This document shows positions 11,612-25,000 of a stretch of DNA of 64,000 bases, piece after piece. The stretch's first letter is position 1, and every line of letters begins with the position of its first letter. The translations under genes and the position numbers were made by a program. The DNA is taken from NCBI GenBank assembly GCA_037953625.1, contig CM075651.1:158419501-158483500 (forward strand), written 5' to 3'. The notes below the pieces were generated by a model, which did not search any database, was not told the DNA's origin, and worked only from the letters and a program-made list of their open reading frames with translations. The stretch comes from Crotalaria pallida. Taxonomy: Eukaryota > Streptophyta > Magnoliopsida > Fabales > Fabaceae.

Positions 11612-11936
11612 AGGGTTAATTACTAAATCCGTCCCTATAAATTTTGCAGTTATTGAATTTCGTCGTCCTTGTATTTTTTCCCTTGGTTTTGATGCCTGCT
11701 TTTATAATTCATTTTGATTTAAGTTCCCCACGTCAAGTTTAGATGATAAACGCTGAAGTGGCCTAATGTTGAGGCAAGAATTGACAATGAATAAGTGATT
11801 TTCGTTAGGTCACGTCGACGAGAGAGACTTAAATCAAAATGACTTATAAATGCAAGGACCAAAACTAAAGGAAAAAAATGCTAGAAAAAAATTCAAAAAT
11901 CACAACTCTTGTAAGGAGGAATTTAGTAATTAAACT
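11612..11936. mobile_element. MITE with terminal inverted repeats
   Basis: The left end AGGGTTAATTACTAAATCCG pairs with the right end, whose reverse complement reads AAGTTTAATTACTAAATTCC. The inner arms also match (TTCATTTTGATTTAAG against CTTAAATCAAAATGACTTAT). No coding capacity. Ends are accurate to a few bases. Confidence 0.7.
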
Positions 11937-12135
11937 TTTCTTTAAGTAGAAAAGGAGATAGCAGTTTATTTTCAATATATGAACTAATAAACAATACATG
12001 GTACATTATATATAGGACAGGACGTCAGGACATATATCACTTAGCTCATACAGAATTTCTTAAGCAGAACATTGGCCATTTCCGATCCTCTGCATATATC
12101 TATGATATGTAACAATCAAGATTGCATTGTCAAGC

Positions 12136-15100
12136 TCAGAGTTTAGGAATTATAATGTGCAGAAACCCATCCCTGTAAATGAACAAAAAACAGATCAGCT
12201 TCACATATATATACCCTGCAGATGCATATGCTTCTTTGAATTATACAATTCAATTAAGCCACCTTTTATTTTTAACTGGGTTAAGTTGAACTAGCTTACG
12301 TGAATCTCGACTAACTGACTAGGAAATCCACCAGAATATATCTTCTAATACAGCACCAAGTTATTTACATAGTTAGAATTCAAATGTGTGACTGTGTACT
12401 ACTGTACTTATTTAAGCTCATGACTCATTTCATAGTAGCTATGTACCCTAAACAAAAAAATACCATCACTGCAACAGCTAGCTAGTTACAGTGATTGCCT
12501 ATTTTCCATGTCAGCCAAGAAAAATATTAAACAGTCAAGAAAATTCAGTTGACTCGATCGAACTTCAAGTTTACAAGAATTTTACCCACCTTTCTGCTAA
12601 CAGAAGAAAGTATTAACCTGCTATTTTCGGCACAACACATTATCAAAGCTTCAAGTCAAAAGCTTCTAGGAAAAGATCTTCCTATTGTATATTACTTACC
12701 TGGATATATTTATTACTACTTCCAAATTGAAAGAACAATAATATTAGCCTTTAAATTAAATTTGTGCATCACTTTTAAAGGTGTGTCTGTAATCAAGGAA
12801 ATAGTAGTGACTTACAAAAATTCAGCAGATACGCTGTCCTTGTTCACACCAGTTGGAAGCGGCCAGGCCACCTCATATGGTCCGTATTGTATCTCGCTCT
12901 TGTGATACGAAGAAAATGAGGCATTTGAACAACCTCCTGCTGCTGCTGCACCTGTCCAAGCTCTAGTAGAGCGTCTTCCTTTGATACACAACCTGTGTCA
13001 GTCACAATCTATCCACTGTGTAAAGCTGAATCATAGATATATAAGCTTTGAATGTATAGATTGGAAATAAAAGAACATCTCAAAAACAATGGAATAATGA
13101 CTTAGATAAGGTGGAGTATACAACAATATTTGATTACTACTCATTATCCCTTTCTTCACACCCTCCCTTTTACAATTATTATAAGGCTGTAAAGAAGAAA
13201 TGCTTCTTACTTTTGATCATCAACCTCCACTCTTATGTCACTGGAACTGACACCTGGAACTTCCACTGTGATAACATATTTACCTTCTGATTCTGTAACA
13301 TCCATCCTTGGAGACCACTTAATTCCTTCAAATTTTTTTTAATACAAAAAATTAGTATACTTCTATTTGTTGGCTATAGAAAGTTCTAATAACTTCAAGA
13401 TTTTAAAGCACTAATCACCATTGGAGTGGCATGTTTTTCTCTCAAAATGTAACGGGTCTCCTCTTATGGTCTGTCTGATTGGCCTAGCAAATGTAGGAGG
13501 ATCAGGTGTGGTAAAATCATATCCCTGCACCAGAGGCATTTGTAGGAACATTGAGTTTGAGAAATCTGATTCGGTCCTCGCAGGTCTAGCAAAACACGGT
13601 GCTCTTGCATTAGAAGGACTTTCAGATGCAGCACCACCCTGGGTTTTAGGAGCAATAAAGGAAGTTGAGCTGCCCTGGAAATAATTGTATTGTATCAATG
13701 TATTGCATAAGCTTAAGAGAAAAAGAATCATTTTAGGCAAAAAAAAAAAGTATATAGAAGAATGTTGTGGAGTATTTCAACAATGTCAACACTGTACCTC
13801 TTCGACCGAAGTCGGCCTCATAAAATAACCTTGAGAAGCTGATGCTTGACGTGCAAAATACACCTTATTATCACATCTCCGGAGCACAGAGTTCAAACTA
13901 CCACTGCAGTTCTGAAAGGAGAAAGGAAAGTGGATGAAGAAAATCAATTGGAAACATATTTTATTAGACAGGATAAAGCAAAATCTAGAAAACAGAACTA
14001 GTGGTCTGCTAAGAGCAGATATGTACAGAAGGTGAAGCAAGTGTAGCATATGGAAAAATATTCTGAATTAATTTTCTTATGGAACTGATTAATTTATTGT
14101 CTTATTGGTTTAAGGGCAAAAAAAAAAAGTTCTGTAGTAACTCTTATATATTTTAGGCTAAGTAATAAATTTAAGGGACAAAGATAGAGGAAATGCATCG
14201 ATTTTAGATTTACAAGTTGCTTGACAAGCCCATGAAAATGTACTAATTTGTTGCAGTACTGAATTTATTATTGCAGCTAATGATAAAAGAAAAAGCCAAC
14301 TTAAACAATTGAATTTCCAATCCTGAATCTCAAGATCAATAAATACTTAACAGTAATTAATCGTAGCCAGCATAAGAGACAATCATAAGTCATAACTTGT
14401 ATTCTGCAGAATAATTGACATATAAGGTCTCTTCCATAAACAATTATCAATAACAAGGTAACACTGCTCATAGATGCACATACGAAATTGCAGCAATGCA
14501 GAGGGTGACAGAACAGGTGATATGTTAATGTTAGGCAGTTCAGAGACAGGCACATGTTTCACTTTGTTCAAAAGCTATGTTGAATGAATTTTCACCATTT
14601 AGCTTAATAAAAAAATGGAGGACACTAACAAGTGCCCTATCTTATAAAAAAAATCTTATAATTATGATTTATAATGAAAAATTTCAATATCTTGAATATC
14701 TTTAGGACACTTTGTTATCCAACTCATACAAATTATATATGAAGAAAAAATTCACTTTTTTTTCCTTGTAAAAAAGCAAAAATCCTCTTTGCATAAAGAA
14801 ATACAACTGAGGATAATCCTACTTTACTTTAAAGTGAAAAAAGTACGGTATATCTACCCTTAATTTGGTTAGTGAATTGAGATTTCAACGTACTTTTATG
14901 AAATCAAGCAATCAAGGGTTTCCTTGCTCACTTTTTTTATTTTTTTTCCCTTCAAATTAAAGTATATCTTGTTCCTATTAGATGACCTTCCTGTTTACAT
15001 GCAAAGGAGTTTAAGGACCACTTCAGCCCTGAGTCCCATCCCAAACCAAAGTTTCAATAATATAATTCCAGAGGCACAAAAATCAAGAAATTCTAATATG

Positions 15101-15399
15101 TTATATGTTATTGAATAAATGCATGTACCACCTCCACCATAGATTTTAAATATCTCCCTGAAGCATGCAATAATTTCTCACTCATAATTGCAATTCAAAC
15201 AATTTCCCTTTATTTTTCTAGCATATTATATCTCAGGAAACGAACACAGTAACACAAAGTGAAAAGAGTATGTTAGTAAGTAAAAAGAATATAGTATATA
15301 TTATACCATAGGGAGAAGAAGGGTTGGTGAAATGTCTTCAGTTGGTGGGAAGTGAGAAGCAATCATGTGAACTCTGCGTCTGACCAACTCAGTTTCCAT
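12136..15399 (-). CDS. HSP20/alpha-crystallin-like chaperone, six exons, 263 aa
   Basis: Coding exons in transcript order are 15399-15307, 13911-13798, 13674-13419, 13325-13211, 12992-12816 and 12172-12136. They sum to 792 nt in one frame with GT-AG borders. The start is METELVRRRVHMIASHF and the end HIIIPKL. Residues 1-154 form a Ser/Pro-rich, probably disordered region. Residues about 157-263 form the alpha-crystallin (HSP20) domain. Its strand motifs include KWSPRMDV, GKYVITVEVPG, DIRVEVDDQKLCIKGRR, then IQYGPYEVAWPLP, and it ends with the DGFLHIIIPKL strand. Family knowledge: such proteins belong to plant 'HSP20-like chaperone superfamily' members with long N-termini, distinct from classical small heat-shock proteins. 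A Gly/Ala/Ser insertion (TGAAAAGGCSNASFSSYH) sits in the mid-domain loop. Function is chaperone-like by inference. Intron 1 (about 1.4 kb) is the longest. I have no evidence for heat regulation. Confidence 0.85.
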
Positions 15400-17666
15400 T
15401 TCTGATAGTAGTACTGACTACTAATGTTGGTTGTGTTGTGGCCTACATAGGAGAAAGAGTAGCGGGTGTAGAATATAAGCACACGAAGTGATAACTGAAT
15501 GGAAGAGATTTTTGTCAGAAAAAAACATAAGTGGGGTCCTTTAATATCTTTGGGAGGGAAGATAGAGTTTAGATGCCACCTGCATGATTTCTCTGGGACT
15601 AGATGAGGAAAAAAAAAATATCAGTTTGGCTCAATGCATTGTACTTAACTACTTATAAAACTTAATTTCATTTTTATTTTTAATTTGTTACTCATAAATT
15701 CAAGTTTTTAATATTTATATTTGCATTATTCAATGATATTTTAAAGTTAAACTTATAAAAAAAATAAATGTTACATTAATTGAAATTGTATAATACTAGT
15801 ACCTACTTGAATTATAAATTATAAATTTCATTAAAAAAGTAAAATTTCATAATTTAGTTAACACTTCATAAGACATAATTCAAAATCGTATAATGTAATA
15901 AAATATATTTAAGAATTGAAGGAAAATAAATTTAAGAATATTTATTTTATTTTTATTGTTATCATTATCATTATCAATATTATTACTAATTGAAACTATA
16001 AACGGGTAATGTAGAGTTAAAGAGAAAAAAAGTAAAAATATAGGGTTGCACGTGGCCTTAATTCCAGTCTTTAATATAAAACACTCAACTTAAAATTTTT
16101 AAAAAGATATTAAAGAATAACAATATCTTATAAAAAAAATTAATATTAAAACTTCGTATAAGGCTCTCTTAAAATTTTATTGTGATGCTTTTTTTTATAT
16201 GCAGTATAAACTTTTCTGGATTGCTTGTTAGCCACTTGGGTGGATCAGAGACTCATGGCCTTCAAATTTTTTAATTGTGCTCCGTCATTTTTTTTTCCTC
16301 CGGGTTGCGTGTCTGACTCGCTCCTTTTAATTACAATCTAAAAAATAAATTAATTTATACTAAATTTTAATATAGATTTTTTTAATTAAAGTAATAATTT
16401 TAATAATTCATCATATGTCATGATTTAGTCGCATATTTTCATCCCTAAAATATGATGAAATGCATTTTTTTTATTCATCATTCTAAGTGTATTGTCTACG
16501 AAACTAGAAATGTAATATTAATCTAGGAGAATAATGCAATTAATATAATAAAAATTAATTTTGTAAATTTTGAATGTTGGCTATATTTTTTTTCTTCAAT
16601 TAAATGACAATGTATTGCAAAAAAAACTATTTTAAAAAAATGGCCTTTTAAGTTTTCATACACCTAAACTTTTTCTTAAAAATAAAAATATTTTATTGTT
16701 AAAAAAATATTTTTAAAATATATAAACGTATATTAAAAAGGGTTTAGTTATACATTGTATTTTTATTACAATGAATAAGGAACCAAAAGCGTAAAATTAA
16801 CAAAGAAAAATAATTATTTTTCTTAACCTAAGCCCTTAACATTTTTATATTGAAAAATTAAAAATTTATAGTGTTCAGGTGATAATGGTTTTCATTTCCC
16901 AATGTTACTTTATTATTTTTTAACTTTTTATCTTCAATTTTATGGGCTGGTTAAGCCTTATTTAAAATATTAAGAGTCAAACATGTAAATTTGTAGTTTT
17001 TCCAAGATTGATTTAACATTTTTCATTTACTTAAATATTGTCCTTAGGATAATATATAAAAAATTCATATTGCATATTGCAATTTTTACAATATGGTAAA
17101 TGTTAAATTATATTCTATCTGGTCTATATTATAAAAAATATAGGGATATTTTAGGAACACAATTAATCAAGAAATTGGTTTAAATAAGAGTTTTTTTTTA
17201 AAAATGACACTCCTTCTTATCTTTATCATAAACCATGAATCAGAAAGACCAATAACGCTGAAAATACTACTATCTCTTTTTTTTTTTAATCTGTTTTCTC
17301 GAGTATTATTATCTAAGTACATTCGGATCCGATTCGGGTTGCGTGTTTGACTATGTCAAGTGAGTCTCTCAACAAAAGTTTTTTGCATCGCTTAAACTAG
17401 ACCGAATCGCTTACCACTCGTTGATAATTGATAGTATTAAAACTAACGAATAATAATTTATCTAATCAATTATTCATTAATCAATAATATAAAAAGTGGA
17501 GATAATGAATAAAAACAAATATGACAAAAAAAATATAAAGTTTTTTGAAGTGAAAAAAAAAGAGATTATCTAAAAAAATATACAGTTAGAACTTAGGAAT
17601 TATTAAAAAACAATAACCAAAATGAGTAATATTGAGATAATAATATTCAAAGACAGTAGATTAGTA
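15400..17666. other. AT-rich intergenic region including the promoter side of the HSP20-like gene
   Basis: 15400-15600 should contain the 5' UTR and promoter of the minus-strand gene, but I see no decisive TATA assignment. Beyond that the sequence is very AT-rich with no coding frame. Around 17310-17430 is a less AT-rich repeat remnant (CGGATCCGATTCGGGTTGCG) that recurs in diverged form at about 50160-50290. Confidence 0.5.
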
Positions 17667-17944
17667 CTCGCTCCGTCCCTAATTGTAAGACCCTCTTAAC
17701 ACTTTTATTTTGTTCCTATTTATAAGACTCTTTACCAATTTTCAATGAGCATTAATTATTTTTTTTCCACAAACACCCCTATTTATTTAACACTTTTTAG
17801 ATTCCCAATAATATTAATAGGGAGGAGTAATTTTGAAAATACATATCAAAAGTTCACATTTCCAATACAATTAACTAAATTATTTCACTTTTTTAAGGGA
17901 CATGAAATCTCCCAAAAGGACCTTATAATTAGGGAAGGAAGCAG
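17667..17944. mobile_element. Stowaway-like MITE (copy A)
   Basis: The left end CTCGCTCCGTCCCTAATTGT and the right end, in reverse complement CTGCTTCCTTCCCTAATTAT, form terminal inverted repeats of the CTCCCTCCGT type, flanked by TA on both sides. The internal sequence (TTTATTTTGTTCCTATTTAT, CCAATTTTCAATGA) is shared with the element at 35614-35866. Confidence 0.8.
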
Positions 17945-18153
17945 TAGTAGCTTAATTACGGGAATGAAAGCGAAGCCTTTGAAGAATTAAGAATTTGCAA
18001 AATAAAATTAAAATTAAAATTAAACTTGAGTTTCTTCAAACGGAAGGAAGGAAGGAAAAATGAAATATCAAAAGTAGCAGAGGGAGAGAACAGAGAAAGA
18101 AGATCCAAATCCTTAATCTTAATGTATTGTACCCTCCTCCGTCCTTCTTTCTT

Positions 18154-18366
18154 TCTTTCTTTCTTTCTTTCTGCTGCACCCACCCACCCAACCAACCTCC
18201 CCTCCCCTCCCCTCAGATTCGATCTCTCTCTCTCTCTCTCTCTCTCTCGATCTCAGGTATGTTCATTCCATTCTCTTTCTTCCTTTCTCGCATATAATTC
18301 ATCCTGCCTCGTTTCTTCTTTCTATGGAATGACTGGATTCACCCACAAAAAAAAAAAAAAAAAAAA
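18154..18366. repeat. Microsatellites in the 5' UTR/first intron of the translocator gene
   Basis: A (TTTC)n run is at about 18147-18172, a (TC)n run at about 18224-18249 and a poly(A) run at about 18345-18367. The pyrimidine-rich part immediately precedes a likely donor (CTCAGGTATGTT, near 18255), so it is probably in the first, noncoding exon. Confidence 0.75.
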
Positions 18367-18951
18367 AGATTGCATTTTTATTGAGCCCAGGTTTAGTATT
18401 GTTTCAGATGGATGATGGGTCATTCTACTATCCTTATTCAATTTTTAATCAAACCAAATGATTGTACAAAACACCCCAAATTTTATATTTTTTTATTTGT
18501 TAAACCCTTATTGTGGGTACTAGTATTTTGTATAACTAGTTGGCTAAATGGGGTAGTATTTTGTATAACTAGTATCCTAGATCATTTTTACTTTGGCTGG
18601 TCTAGCTGGAATTTGACATCTTAATGCAGCTTTACCAATGTCTCAGAGCAGCTATCTAACAGCTCTGAAGCAATTGCTTCCTTTTTGGTTGAAAACTTAT
18701 AATATATTTTATTATCCTCTTAGGGATTAAAGGCAACCAAATTTTAGTTGCTGGTTAATGATTTTTAGTTCATCCAGGTGTAATTTAACGTGTTCGATTA
18801 TAAAAGCAGGTCCCTTGCTTGCACCCTTGTGAACTTATGTTGTCTGATCTGATATGGTGACAGCAGGTGACAGGTTACAAATATCAAACAGTAGTTAAAT
18901 TGCCAGATTTTTGCGTTGGAGTATATAAATGGCTATAACTCAATATACAGA

Positions 18952-19029
18952 ATGAGATGGTACAGAGTGAACTGGATTCTGACAAGGTTGGCTGCACAGG
19001 TATCGATGATGTCAACAGTGGAACCCTAG
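18952..19029 (+). promoter_or_regulatory. Out-of-frame upstream start codon overlapping the translocator start
   Basis: After the likely acceptor at 18950 the first ATG is at 18952, five bases before the main ATG at 18957 and in another frame. It opens a 25-codon frame that ends with TAG at 19027-19029, inside the main coding region. Ribosomes starting there would miss the main start, so it could lower translation. This rests on the inferred 5' intron. Confidence 0.4.
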
Positions 19030-22000
19030 ATTCTGACCTTCGTAGAGAGCCTTCATTTTCACGTTGGTGTGACGTTGATGGAGTTGTCCATTTGGATCAG
19101 GAATTAAGTAATACAGAAGATACTAGTGTAGAAGAAGACACTGATTTTGAATTGCCTTTTATTCAGAAGTACGAGCTTCAAAGCGAACCTATAGACAGGG
19201 AGAAGCTCTTTCATCTTAAGCTTAAGCAAAGAAGTATGCATATGAATGGTGCTAGTTCCATGGAAGAAGATTCTATTCATTGGAGAGGTAACGGAAATGA
19301 GAACTATGTGCCTTTCGATATTGAAAACGAGTCTGCCAGGAGAACTGGTGGTGTTGAATCCCCCTTTTCAGTGGATGGTCACGGATCATTGGAAAAAAGA
19401 GTCGCCGATCCTATTTCCATTGCAAATATCTTAAAGACGTTGTTTTTCATAATTGTTTGGTACACTTTCAGTCTACTTTTGACCCTGTAAGTTCCAACAC
19501 AAATGGTAATTGCATGCATTGATACTATTTAATATTATTTGTGATTCTGATTCTTTTCCATATTCTCAAATAATTTGAACAGGTACAATAAAAGTCTGTT
19601 AGGGAATGATATGGGAAAGTTCCCAGCTCCTTTTATGATGAATACTATCCACTTTGCACTGCAAGCTGTGCTATCAAAACTTATCACCTGGTTCTGGTCT
19701 CAGAGATTCCAAACTAATGTTGCCATGTCTTGGGCAGATTACTTTTTGAAAGGTAATTTTTAAATTCTTATATCTCACTATTTCTATGCATTCTCTGCTC
19801 ACTTTGTTATGCTGATTGGGTATGCCATGTTGAAAATTCTTAATACATTTCGGCTATTAATTTATTGTTATTGGCTGTTTTATTTGGACTTTGGAGTACT
19901 TTAGATTTTTTTAAAAAATAATTAGTTAGGCTTTGTGTTGATAATAGCGCTTCTGAATTAGGGAAATGCTAATAATATGATTTGTTCCAACAATACCTGG
20001 GATGGCTGAACATGCCACTTTTTCTTTCATGTTTACTTTTTGCCCCTTTCGCTATACTAAAACACCGAAGCACTTTTTGTAGTAAATTTCTCTCATCACT
20101 TATTATATTAACTTTTCTATCAACTAATGCCACAGATGGACTTTCCCTTTCACAGTTGTGCCGACTGCTCTAGGAACAGCAATGGATGTGAACTTGAGCA
20201 ATGCATCTTTGATTTCCATCTCTGTCACATTTGCTACAATGGTTGGTGAAATTCTTTTCATGTAAACTTTGTGAACTATTCATTTAAATTCTTTCAGGCA
20301 TTTCCCCCCTTCTATGTGGAGATACTATCCTTCCTCTCTACATTTACCTTTACTTTGCTCTTGCAGTGTAAATCTGCAGCTCCGATTTTTCTCCTTTTGT
20401 TTGCCTTTGCGTTCAGGTATATTTCTTGGTCTTCGTATCTGAGTTCTGATTACATGATTCTTGCGATAATGTGCAGGAGTGCTGCATTATTGAAACAAAA
20501 ATTAACAAGTCTTGCATTTCACATATGACATTAGGCATGTGCAATGACTTGAACAAAAATGGTTATTATTCCATAAGCATGTCATAATTCTGTTAGTGTT
20601 GAATGCTTTAAACACAGAGTGTTCCAATACTCTAAGTTATAGGAACCTTCTTTCATATTTCACATACTGCACCTTCCTTTTTGTCATGTTGGGATTATCA
20701 AGATTTCTAGAGATTAATCAATGCTATAGTAAATTTACCTTATTTTTAGTGTTAGTGGCAGTAACAGTACAAGATTTAGAGTATACAGGGGTTACAGAAT
20801 AATAGTTGTCACCAGCAATTGTTAAATAGGCTGGTAAGTATGATAATTCCTTTAGTTATTTAAAAAATGCATTGTGAGAAATATCAATGCCCTTTTTTGA
20901 AAACGGAGGTACTATTTTTGTAATTTCAATCTTCGGATTTTAAAATTGGAAGAAAGTGGTAAATTGAAATTATAGATACAATTTTCAATTTTTAAGCGAC
21001 AACATTATTTTTCTTATCGGAGGTTTCACACTAGACTAGAATGTTTTATCCCTCCTCGAAAAGGGGACAAAAGAAACAAAGAAGAAGATAGAACTAGAAT
21101 CATGTGATCCTAAACATGGATTTTTACAATTGACATGGGCCCTGTTTTAGTTGAATGGCAGGCCTTGTTTAACTGCATAGAATTTGCCTAGTTGAGTTTT
21201 TATAACTGATGTATGATATTAGTGCCAAATGTAGCAATACTGTTGGATAACATTGGTAGGCCGTTCTTGTATACCTCAGTGCTCCCTCCCAGCGCGACCC
21301 ATTTTACTGAAAGATCAAACAAAACATTGTTTTCTTCCAATGTGGTAGCGCTTTTCTTAATAGAAAGAAATTTAATAGGAATAAAATAGGAAGAATGTAG
21401 CAACACCCCTAAAAGAGCCATGATTGGGTCACCGATGAGAAGCCATAACAGGATTATGTGATAAGATACATCCTTATAGATGCAAGCATTCTATTCTAAC
21501 CATATGCACCTAGGACTTGCACTAACTGCACACCGCCACAAAATCTTCACCTCCTTGTTTTTTAGCAAAAAAAAAATAAAAATAAAATCTAACGAACCGT
21601 TAAAAACTGCCCCGAAGTTAAAGAACATACCCATTGCTCACCAAGAACCCCAAAATGATTATTTCAATACCAAGTAGATGCATTACAAAGCAAAAACACC
21701 TAGAGGTTCTGAACAAGTTCTGCTGCTTCCACACATAAACACAATGCTGAGAGAAAGAGCGGTGTGAGGCCTATGAATTTGCTTCACGACACTGATATGG
21801 CAGCCCAAAATTACTTGATGCCATGAGATTCAAGTTGCATTTAGAATGGCCTCTTGTTTTCTAATATGGTGTTTCATACCTTTGTTCAAGTATAAACATA
21901 TAAAATAAATTAATAAATAAATAAATAAAAAATGATGTTTCTGTTATATTTTTTCATGCTGCTGTGTTCTCTGACACTGTAACCAATGATTGATTGTTCT

Positions 22001-25000
22001 GTTTCGCATATTCTGGATGAAGATTAAGTATTCTGTATGTGTTTGTATTCATTCTTACCTTTTTCTGTCATTGAATTGCAAATATTGGTGCGAAGGTTGG
22101 AGACACCAAGCTATAAACTATCAGGCATCATCTTAGTCATCTCCATTGGGATATTACTTACAGGTATAGATCTTGCCCTTCGTGTTCAACCTGGGAATTT
22201 CTCATTTCAAATATTCAATAATGCATTGATTTGCACTTAGGAAATTAAAACATCTGGCCCAATATGGCTCTAGCTCAGTGGTTATGTAAAGAGAGTAAGG
22301 TCACTTTACTCAGGAAGAGTGGAAGACTACAATACGGATCCTAATTATTGATGTTGGCATCATAGCATTGCACATTATTCAATATGCTATTTATTAAACA
22401 TTTTGTGTGGATGGATGTAATTTAATTCTAAAATGAAATAACGTCCAGACAGAGTTTGAGATAGATATTTTACATGACGTAGTTATTTAAAAAATAATTA
22501 GTTTTCCGGTGATACCTAAGAATGTTTGTTAGAATGACGTTCTTCCTCACATGCTCTTGGAAGTTCTCAGTTAGTCAGTTAATTATTAATATTGATTTTT
22601 AGTGAATTTTTCAAACTGGTGACCCCACTTTTTTTTGAATGGTGGTAGATTCTCAGTTGATGTGGATTTTGGATTTTTTTTGCTCTGTATGTTTTCTATC
22701 CTATGCACCAGTGTTTATGCCACCACTCTCTTGATTCTTAATTTTCAATTGAAACTTGCCATGTGCATTTTTCAAGTATTAGGAATAAATACCGCCATTC
22801 GGAATTTCATACCTTCCATTCTAAAAATTATTTCTATTGCAGTTGCAAAAGAGACAGAGTTTCAATTATTGGGATTCATACTTGTTACGCTTGCTGCAGT
22901 TATGTCTGGGTTTCGGTGGTGTATGACTCAGATCCTTTTGCAGGTATGATATTTGCATTTTCATTTTTCTATATATTCTATATAAATGTCTATCTTCATG
23001 CACAATTTCTTATTATTATTTTTTTTACTAAATATTCTTATTCATTTTTATGGCTTGGAACCTGATTTTCGTTCTTGTTATGCATGTTGACACGAAAACC
23101 AAATTGGAAGAAAGAAGCCTATGGTATGTGCCCTGCGTAACTTCACATCAATTGCTTAATGGCACATATTTAGTCTTGCTAGATTTATATAATTTATTGG
23201 ATAAACATTCTCTCACTTGACTAAAATAATTTCTTGTTTATTTTGGTCAGTCAACCCATAAGTTTGATATAATTTCTTTTTGTCAATTCAAGTATTTCTT
23301 TTATTGGAAACAGAATCTTTCTGCCCTTACTGGAAATACTGATATCAATATATAATAGATAGTGTAATAAATATTGCTTAGCATTTGAGATACTAAAGTT
23401 TTGAGAAAACTAATTAGGAAATATTTAAAAAGTCTATTGTACACCTTAGTTGGACTCTCCATGCTGGGAAGCTGATGGATCTACAATGGTAATCCAACTG
23501 TCGAAGAAGGAACCCTTGATTATATATTACTTTCATCTCAACTTAATCCTCCATATGTTGCATTCATAGTATACGGAGTATTTTTGTATCCATGTAAGAA
23601 TTATATATTTTGGAAGTATTTTTTCAAAGCAAATTGTCTTTAACACTATTAGACAGACCTTAATTAATAAGCTTGAAAGCTCAATTAGGTTCAAGAAATA
23701 GTTTATGGCAGGGGTACCCTAGGATCAATCAGGTCCAAGATATTTTCATTTTTGGACTCTTAAATTTAAGTGCAGTACTCTTGATTATTAACCTCTGAAA
23801 TAAGAAGTTAGTTGATGATACTAATCAATAAAAAAACATGAGGAAAGGATGCTCCAACTTGAAGCATTTAGTGTGGACTTAGGGGGCCAAAATTATTGAA
23901 GGTTTAGGAGACTTGATGAGGCTAACTTTTTAAATTTTCACATTCCAATTTTCCTTCTTTGAATTATCTTTTTATCTTCCCTTTATTTATTATCCCATCT
24001 TCATGTACAGATGTACCAGTTAGAATTTTACCATTGCTGTCATATTTTAGCAAAACTTTTATATGTTTTTTCAAATGATTTCAGGTCTGAAAAATCCACT
24101 TACCTTGATGAGCTATGTAGCTCCAGTAATGACGGTGGCAACTGCTCTTCTCTCTATTGCATTAGATCCATGGGATGAATTCCGAAAAAACAAATACTTT
24201 GATAATTCACGGCATATAACCCAAAGTTGCTTGCTATTGCTTTTGGGTGGGACACTTGCCTTTTTTATGGTAGGAGTATATCTCTCCTTTAAGTTCACAT
24301 ATGATCTTTTGTCCCCCTCCCTCCTTTTTTTTTAAATTAGAAAAACACACTCACACAAGGAGGATATTTGATTTGACAAACTGGAACAAAGACAAATAAA
24401 CATACTCATTGTTGGACTTGCTTATTTGATTTGTCAGCAATAGGATTTTGTTTGTTCCAGTTCATTTATCTTTGTTCCTTCAAAGATTTGGATCCTTTTC
24501 TTGTTGCAGGTATTAACGGAATATGTTTTGGTCTCTGTAACTAGTGCAGTCACAGTCACAATAGCAGGGGTTGTCAAGGAGGCTATCACGATATTGGTAT
24601 CAATTACGTTATTAGATAATTCCCACTTGTTGATATGAATATGCAGTGGCTGCCTTTCTTAATATCATAAGTCAGATCTTTCTATGCAACCTAGTTCTGT
24701 GGTGTGATTATATCAATATTACTTTGATGCAGTGCATGCTTTCATTTAGCACTAATAATGTACTATCTTCTGATAGAGGATATAATCCCTGCAAAACATG
24801 AGCATTCATGGGACACTTGCATGAACAATTTAATATACAAATTTTGATAGTCTCTTTATTGGTAGATTTGTTGCCTTTTTATTTGCATATAGGATAGAGA
24901 TAGGTGCAGTAACAGAGACGTAAAAACATAAATTGAAGACATTATATCTTTGGTTCTAACCCTGATTTCATATTGATCATGTTGAAAAAATTAGGATTAG

